Source of the DNA: Shimia sediminis
GTDB taxonomy: Bacteria > Pseudomonadota > Alphaproteobacteria > Rhodobacterales > Rhodobacteraceae
DNA: 64,000 nt
Assembly (NCBI RefSeq): GCF_003990645.1
Contig: NZ_RYZK01000005.1
Span: 235,311-299,310, forward strand
Direction of reading: 5' to 3'
Shown piece after piece: positions 58,870 to 64,000 of this stretch (position 1 is the stretch's first letter; each line of letters begins with the position of its first letter). Made by a program: the position numbers and the translations under genes. A model generated the notes under the pieces. That model ran no database searches. It was given only the letters and a program-made list of their open reading frames with translations, and was not told the origin of the DNA.

Positions 58870-59751
58870 ATGGACAAGCTGTCGGACAATATGAAGGGCG
58901 CGCTCTTGATGATGTGCTCGATGGCAGCATTCACGTTCAACGATGTCTGCATCAAACTCATCGGCCCGGACATGCCGTTGTTTCAGCTGCTGTTTTTACG
59001 CGGTGCAGTCACAACTGTTCTGATCTACATTCTGGCGCGTTTTTTGGGAGCCATCCGTTTGGACATACCAAAACGGGATTGGGCGATGATTGCGCTCCGA
59101 ACGGCCAGTGAAATTGGGGCGGCGTATTTCTTCATCACGGCCTTGATGCATCTGCCGATTGCCAACGTGACCGCCGTCCTTCAGGTACTTCCCCTGACCG
59201 TAACCCTGGGAGGCGCGCTGTTCTTCCGAGAGGCCGTCGGGTGGCGCAGAATGCTCGCGATTCTGATCGGGTTTTCCGGTATGTTGCTGATCGTACGCCC
59301 TGGCCCTGAAGGCTTTGATCTCTATTCTGTTTATGCAATTGCCGCCGTGGCTTGCGTCACGGTGCGGGACCTATCAACGAGGCGCATGTCCAAGGCTGTG
59401 CCGTCCATGACGGTGACGATGGCGGCGTCCGTTGGTGTGACCGTGTTTGCGGCCATCGCCACTCAGACCGAAACCTGGGTGCCCATTACTGCGCGCGATA
59501 CATTGCTTCTGGGCGGGGCATCGGTTTTCATCATTGGCGGATACTTTTTCTCTGTGGCCGTCATGCGCACGGGCGACATCAGCTTTATCGCCCCTTTCCG
59601 CTACACCAGTTTGATTTGGGCACTCTTGCTGGGGTTTGTTGTATTTGGCGACTGGCCGGATACTGTGACCCTGATCGGAGCTCTGATTGTCGTCACGACC
59701 GGTGTGTTCACTCTGTACCGCGAGGCGATCATGCGGAAAAAACACGCTTGA
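58870..59751 (+). CDS. DMT-superfamily (EamA) transporter
   Basis: 293 residues, ten helices in two EamA repeats. Seen: FNDVCIKLIGPDMPLFQLLF and ANVTAVLQVLPLTVTLGGAL typical of the family. AGGGG sits 5 bases before the ATG at 58870; upstream ATG and GTG have no such site. Substrate unknown. Its last 23 bases overlap the convergent glycosyltransferase gene. Confidence 0.88.
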   Translation: MDKLSDNMKGALLMMCSMAAFTFNDVCIKLIGPDMPLFQLLFLRGAVTTVLIYILARFLGAIRLDIPKRDWAMIALRTASEIGAAYFFITALMHLPIANVTAVLQVLPLTVTLGGALFFREAVGWRRMLAILIGFSGMLLIVRPGPEGFDLYSVYAIAAVACVTVRDLSTRRMSKAVPSMTVTMAASVGVTVFAAIATQTETWVPITARDTLLLGGASVFIIGGYFFSVAVMRTGDISFIAPFRYTSLIWALLLGFVVFGDWPDTVTLIGALIVVTTGVFTLYREAIMRKKHA

Positions 59752-60547
59752 TGTGTTCTTCATCCATGGCAAACCGGGCGGCGAACTCCAGTTTTTGTTC
59801 GTCTGTCAGCGGTTCCACGGGAACCGGTTTTACCTTCTTTTGACGCGAGTCGTTGAAGCCATTATGGGTCCGCACCCACATCGGCTCTTCGGCATTGCTG
59901 ATGACCGGCATGAACCGGTTGAGGCGCTCATGTGCAAAGTTCATGATGGTGAGATTGTCGTCTCCACGCACGTACATGCCCAACGACGCGACATAAAGAT
60001 GACGGTACATTTGCGTTGCGCTGATCCCCTCGGCGCCAACCTCAGCCACATAGCCCTGTGCCCAATCGAAACCTACTGATCGGTGACGGGCGCACAGTGG
60101 GGCCACATCGTCTGTGGTTTCGCGCAATAGGCGGATGAAATCGACCGAAACGGCGTCATCGTCGTCGTAACGAAATTGCAAGCAAGGCTTGGACGGATCG
60201 CGACGCGCATCATTCAGAATACGCTTCATGATCTGTCTTTGGCGCTCGGGGGGGTGCGCCTGGACCTGTACCTGCGGCATGTCAGAGGTCACGTCATGCA
60301 ACCTGTCGACATGCGGCTTGGGCAGTTGGTCCCCAATGACAATCACGAGATCAAAGTTCGGATCAGTTTGCTCTTTCAGACAAGGTAGTGCAACGGTTTC
60401 AAGTAAGCGGAACCGCTCTTCAAGGCGTGTCTCTTCATAGAGAAAGGCAATCCTGTCTTCGACAGTCTCGTGTTCGACCTGAAATCCGCCAATCGCAGGA
60501 TACGAGAACCGACAGAGTCCTATCACTTGCATGTCGCTGCTCTTCAT
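59729..60547 (-). CDS. Putative rhamnosyltransferase-like glycosyltransferase
   Basis: 272 residues from the ATG at 60547 (GAGG 7 bases upstream). Seen: FRLLETVALPCLKEQTDPNF, LVIVIGDQLP, CLQFRYDDDDAVSVDFI (DxD-type site), the pattern of a small bacterial family annotated as putative rhamnosyl transferase. No membrane helix. Sits alone between two housekeeping clusters. Convergent overlap of 23 bases with the transporter gene. Confidence 0.75.
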   Translation of the reverse strand: MKSSDMQVIGLCRFSYPAIGGFQVEHETVEDRIAFLYEETRLEERFRLLETVALPCLKEQTDPNFDLVIVIGDQLPKPHVDRLHDVTSDMPQVQVQAHPPERQRQIMKRILNDARRDPSKPCLQFRYDDDDAVSVDFIRLLRETTDDVAPLCARHRSVGFDWAQGYVAEVGAEGISATQMYRHLYVASLGMYVRGDDNLTIMNFAHERLNRFMPVISNAEEPMWVRTHNGFNDSRQKKVKPVPVEPLTDEQKLEFAARFAMDEEHIKRVFSA

Positions 60548-60621
60548 GATTTGCCCTCTTGGGTTGCCTGCTTTGGTCAACTTTGTCACTGTCCCCCACC
60601 GCGTGCAATGGCCTGGCCCTG

Positions 60622-60650
60622 TTGACAAGCATGGCGACTCCCCATATACG
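60622..60650 (+). promoter_or_regulatory. Strong sigma70 promoter of the str operon
   Basis: TTGACA, exactly 17 bases, TATACG: consensus -35 and good -10. About 230 bases upstream of rpsL, giving a long leader; the 330-base gap 60548-60878 contains no gene. S7 usually autoregulates this operon between rpsL and rpsG. Confidence 0.72.
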
Positions 60651-60878
60651 CGCGAGCATCCGGCACGTGGGGTTCGTCCCCGACCGCCGAATTCAGAACT
60701 TAAGTGGACAAGGTCCGGGCTCCTTTTAGGCTCCGATCCTCTGGAAACTCACCGCGTCGTTTGCCTCGGAATGGAAACGATTGCGGTTTTTGCGCTTGTG
60801 GACGCACAGGCCGCGTAAAAGTCGAACCGCAGAGGGGTACGCCCTTTGCAGCGAAATTGGAAACGGGAAAGAGACCCT

Positions 60879-61250
60879 ATGCCAACGATTCAACAGCTGA
60901 TCCGCAAGCCGCGTCAGCCCAAAATCAAGCGCTCGAAGTCACAGCACCTCGAGCAGTGCCCCCAGAAGCGCGGTGTATGTACCCGCGTTTACACCACCAC
61001 CCCGAAGAAGCCGAACTCGGCTATGCGGAAAGTTGCCAAGGTTCGCCTGACCAACGGTTACGAAGTCATTTCGTACATCCCGGGTGAAAGCCACAACCTG
61101 CAAGAGCACTCGGTTGTTCTGATCCGCGGCGGTCGTGTAAAAGACCTTCCGGGTGTCCGTTACCACATCCTGCGCGGTGTTCTGGATACCCAAGGCGTCA
61201 AAGACCGTAAGCAACGTCGTTCGAAGTACGGCGCGAAGCGTCCTAAGTAA
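60879..61250 (+). CDS. rpsL: Ribosomal protein S12
   Basis: 123 residues. Seen: [20 protein letters not shown] with the Lys that is changed in streptomycin-resistant mutants intact, and [10 protein letters not shown]. First gene of rpsL-rpsG-fusA-tuf. Confidence 0.98.
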   Translation: MPTIQQLIRKPRQPKIKRSKSQHLEQCPQKRGVCTRVYTTTPKKPNSAMRKVAKVRLTNGYEVISYIPGESHNLQEHSVVLIRGGRVKDLPGVRYHILRGVLDTQGVKDRKQRRSKYGAKRPK

Positions 61251-61259
61251 GAAGGATAA

Positions 61260-61736
<477 letters not shown>

Positions 61737-61757
61737 TCCCAGAGAGGCATCAGACCA

Positions 61758-63875
61758 ATGGCACGCGATTATACGCTAGATCATTACCGTAACTTTGGCA
61801 TCATGGCGCACATCGATGCAGGTAAAACAACCTGCTCTGAGCGCATCCTGTACTATACCGGCAAATCCCACAACATCGGTGAGGTGCACGACGGTGCTGC
61901 CACCATGGACTGGATGGAGCAGGAGCAGGAACGTGGTATCACCATTACTTCGGCTGCAACCACCACCTTTTGGGAGCGTACCGAAGACGGCCAAACCGCC
62001 GACAGCCCCAAGCACCGCCTGAACATCATCGACACCCCCGGCCACGTTGACTTCACCATCGAAGTTGAGCGTTCGCTGGCGGTTCTCGATGGTGCTGTCT
62101 GTGTTCTGGACGCCAACGCCGGTGTTGAGCCCCAAACCGAAACCGTGTGGCGTCAGGCTGACCGCTACAAGGTTCCGCGTATGGTGTTCGTCAACAAGAT
62201 GGACAAAATCGGCGCAGACTTTTTCAACTGTGTTCGCATGATCGAAGACCGCACCGGCGCAACCGCCGTTCCAGTTGGTGTTCCGATCGGCGCAGAAACC
62301 GAGTTGGAAGGCCTGGTTGACCTGGTCACCATGGAAGAATGGCTGTGGCAGGGTGAAGACCTTGGCGCGTCGTGGGTCAAAGCACCGATCCGCGAAAGCC
62401 TTCAGGACATGGCCAACGAATGGCGTGGTAAAATGGTCGAAGCGGCCGTCGAAATGGACGACGACGCGATGATGGAATACCTGGAAGGTAACGAGCCTGA
62501 CGTTCCGACCCTGCGCAAACTGCTGCGCAAAGGGACTCTGGAGATGGCTTTCGTTCCGGTTCTGGGTGGTTCGGCATTCAAGAACAAAGGTGTTCAGCCT
62601 CTGCTCAACGCCGTGATCGACTATCTGCCCAGCCCGCTGGACGTTGTTGATTACATGGGCTTCAAACCCGGTGATGAAACAGAAACCCGTGACATCCCCC
62701 GCCGTGCGGATGATGACATGGCATTCTCGGGTCTGGCGTTCAAAATCATGAACGACCCCTTTGTTGGCTCACTGACCTTTACCCGCATCTACTCGGGTAC
62801 GTTGAACAAGGGCGACACGCTCCTGAACTCGACCAAAGGCAAAAAAGAGCGCATTGGTCGTATGATGATGATGCACTCCAACAACCGTGAGGAAATCACC
62901 GAAGCGTTTGCTGGTGACATCATCGCGCTGGCAGGTCTGAAAGATACCACAACCGGTGACACGCTCTGCGCCGTCAACGATCCTGTGGTTCTGGAAACCA
63001 TGACCTTCCCTGATCCGGTCATCGAGATCGCGGTTGAGCCGAAAACCAAGGCTGACCAAGAGAAGATGAGCCAAGGTCTGGGCCGTCTGGCCGCCGAAGA
63101 CCCGTCGTTCCGTGTTGAGACCGACCTGGAATCTGGTCAGACCATCATGAAGGGCATGGGCGAACTTCACCTCGACATCCTGGTGGACCGCCTGAAGCGC
63201 GAATTCAAAGTGGAAGCGAACATTGGTGCACCGCAGGTGGCCTATCGCGAAACCATTTCGAAGCCGATCGAGCATACCTACACCCACAAGAAACAGTCGG
63301 GTGGTTCGGGTCAGTACGCTGAAGTCAAAATGGAAATCATGCCGACAGAAGCTGGCGAGGGCTATTCGTTTGAATCGCGCATCGTCGGTGGTGCCGTGCC
63401 CAAGGAATACATCCCGGGTGTTGAAAAAGGCATCAACTCGGTTATGGACAGCGGCCCTCTGGCTGGCTTCCCAGTGATCGACTTCAAGGTTGCCCTGATC
63501 GATGGTAAGTTCCACGACGTTGACTCGTCGGTCCTCGCCTTTGAAATCGCGGCACGTATGTGCATGCGCGAAGGTATGCGTTTGGCTGGCGCCAAGTTGT
63601 TGGAACCGATCATGAAAGTCGAAGTGATCACGCCGGAAGAGTACACCGGTGGTATCATTGGCGATCTGACCTCGCGTCGTGGCCAGGTAACTGGTCAGGA
63701 ACCCCGCGGCAACGCCGTTGCGATCGACTGCTTTGTGCCTCTGGCCAACATGTTCGGTTACATCAACACTCTGCGTTCGATGTCGTCTGGCCGTGCCCAG
63801 TTCACCATGCAGTTCGACCACTACGATCCGGTTCCGCAGAACATCTCGGACGAAATTCAGGCGAAATACGCTTAA
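61758..63875 (+). CDS. fusA: Elongation factor G
   Basis: 705 residues. Translocation GTPase. Seen: G1 [10 protein letters not shown]2/G3 [11 protein letters not shown] and DTPGHVDF, G4 NKMD, and domain [22 protein letters not shown]. 21 bases after rpsG. Confidence 0.98.
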   Translation: MARDYTLDHYRNFGIMAHIDAGKTTCSERILYYTGKSHNIGEVHDGAATMDWMEQEQERGITITSAATTTFWERTEDGQTADSPKHRLNIIDTPGHVDFTIEVERSLAVLDGAVCVLDANAGVEPQTETVWRQADRYKVPRMVFVNKMDKIGADFFNCVRMIEDRTGATAVPVGVPIGAETELEGLVDLVTMEEWLWQGEDLGASWVKAPIRESLQDMANEWRGKMVEAAVEMDDDAMMEYLEGNEPDVPTLRKLLRKGTLEMAFVPVLGGSAFKNKGVQPLLNAVIDYLPSPLDVVDYMGFKPGDETETRDIPRRADDDMAFSGLAFKIMNDPFVGSLTFTRIYSGTLNKGDTLLNSTKGKKERIGRMMMMHSNNREEITEAFAGDIIALAGLKDTTTGDTLCAVNDPVVLETMTFPDPVIEIAVEPKTKADQEKMSQGLGRLAAEDPSFRVETDLESGQTIMKGMGELHLDILVDRLKREFKVEANIGAPQVAYRETISKPIEHTYTHKKQSGGSGQYAEVKMEIMPTEAGEGYSFESRIVGGAVPKEYIPGVEKGINSVMDSGPLAGFPVIDFKVALIDGKFHDVDSSVLAFEIAARMCMREGMRLAGAKLLEPIMKVEVITPEEYTGGIIGDLTSRRGQVTGQEPRGNAVAIDCFVPLANMFGYINTLRSMSSGRAQFTMQFDHYDPVPQNISDEIQAKYA

Positions 63876-63929
63876 GCGAAATTGGGGAAGCGGGCACCGC
63901 TTCCCCCATCTGATTAAAAGGAGGCCACT

Positions 63930-64000
63930 ATGGCTAAGGAAAAGTTTGAGCGGAGCAAACCGCACTGCAACATCGGCACCATCGGTCACGTTGACCATGG
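63930..64000 (+). CDS. tuf: Elongation factor Tu, partial at window end
   Basis: First 23 codons only. Seen: MAKEKFERSKPHCNIGTIGH then VDH, the EF-Tu N-terminus up to the G1 loop. AAAAGGAGG lies 5 bases before the ATG. Rest lies beyond the window. Confidence 0.96.
   Translation, partial: MAKEKFERSKPHCNIGTIGHVDH

Overview
The window looks like chromosomal DNA of a marine alphaproteobacterium of the Roseobacter group (Rhodobacteraceae). The basis is GC-rich coding sequence, tightly packed operons with ATGA or TTGA stop/start overlaps, frequent GTG/TTG starts, and gene neighbourhoods I associate with that group (small ORF-murA-DUF2948, pgsA-moaD-moaE, gshA/rsmE/ubiA, pyrB...pyrC-like-plsY). I ran no database search. 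Family names are from motifs and memory.

Layout. 1-6.6 kb (minus): RND efflux permease (cut by the window edge) and its adaptor, moaB, a small secreted protein, and a family-4-like uracil-DNA glycosylase. 6.8-13.8 kb (plus): a secreted zinc-metalloprotease-like protein, then pyrB, five small mostly membrane proteins, a dihydroorotase homologue that has lost most metal ligands, plsY, and a DUF805 protein. 14-22.4 kb: a redox island. A minus-strand operon (DUF1772, small periplasmic protein, cytochrome c5, cytochrome b561, glutaredoxin 2) diverges from two tandem marR genes. Beyond them lie a membrane flavin reductase and an operon of membrane CDGSH/4Fe-4S protein, second cytochrome b561 and MBL-fold hydrolase. 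22.6-33.4 kb: gshA, a kinase-like protein, rsmE, ubiA, an OmpA-family protein, a membrane C13-type protease, a TRIC-type channel, moaE/moaD, pgsA. 33.5-43 kb: a striking palindrome array, DUF2948, murA, tRNA-Thr, a three-gene Gtr-like glycosylation set, a YeiH-type transporter, an HlyD-like adaptor, two related membrane proteins. 43-64 kb: the secE-nusG-rplKAJL-rpoBC and str (rpsL-rpsG-fusA-tuf) clusters, with a sulfatase/AraC pair inserted between secE and nusG.

The best candidate for an undescribed system is the redox island. Four promoters carry a dyad of the form ATAG-N4-CTAT (or a close variant ATAG-N4-CAAT), each overlapping the -10 box, and two of them carry a second copy 22-23 bp away. 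The two MarR proteins encoded there are the obvious candidate regulators. Two of the regulated genes encode proteins that share an almost identical 4-helix membrane module but carry different cytoplasmic redox domains: FAD/NAD reductase in one, two CDGSH centres plus a 4Fe-4S-type centre in the other. With two b561 cytochromes, a cytochrome c, a glutaredoxin and an MBL hydrolase this reads as an inducible electron-transfer or detoxification module. Substrate and inducer are unknown.

A second structural oddity is a set of perfect palindromes with different arms but the same design: four at exact 24-bp period at 33.93-34.02 kb, and two more between rpoB and rpoC.
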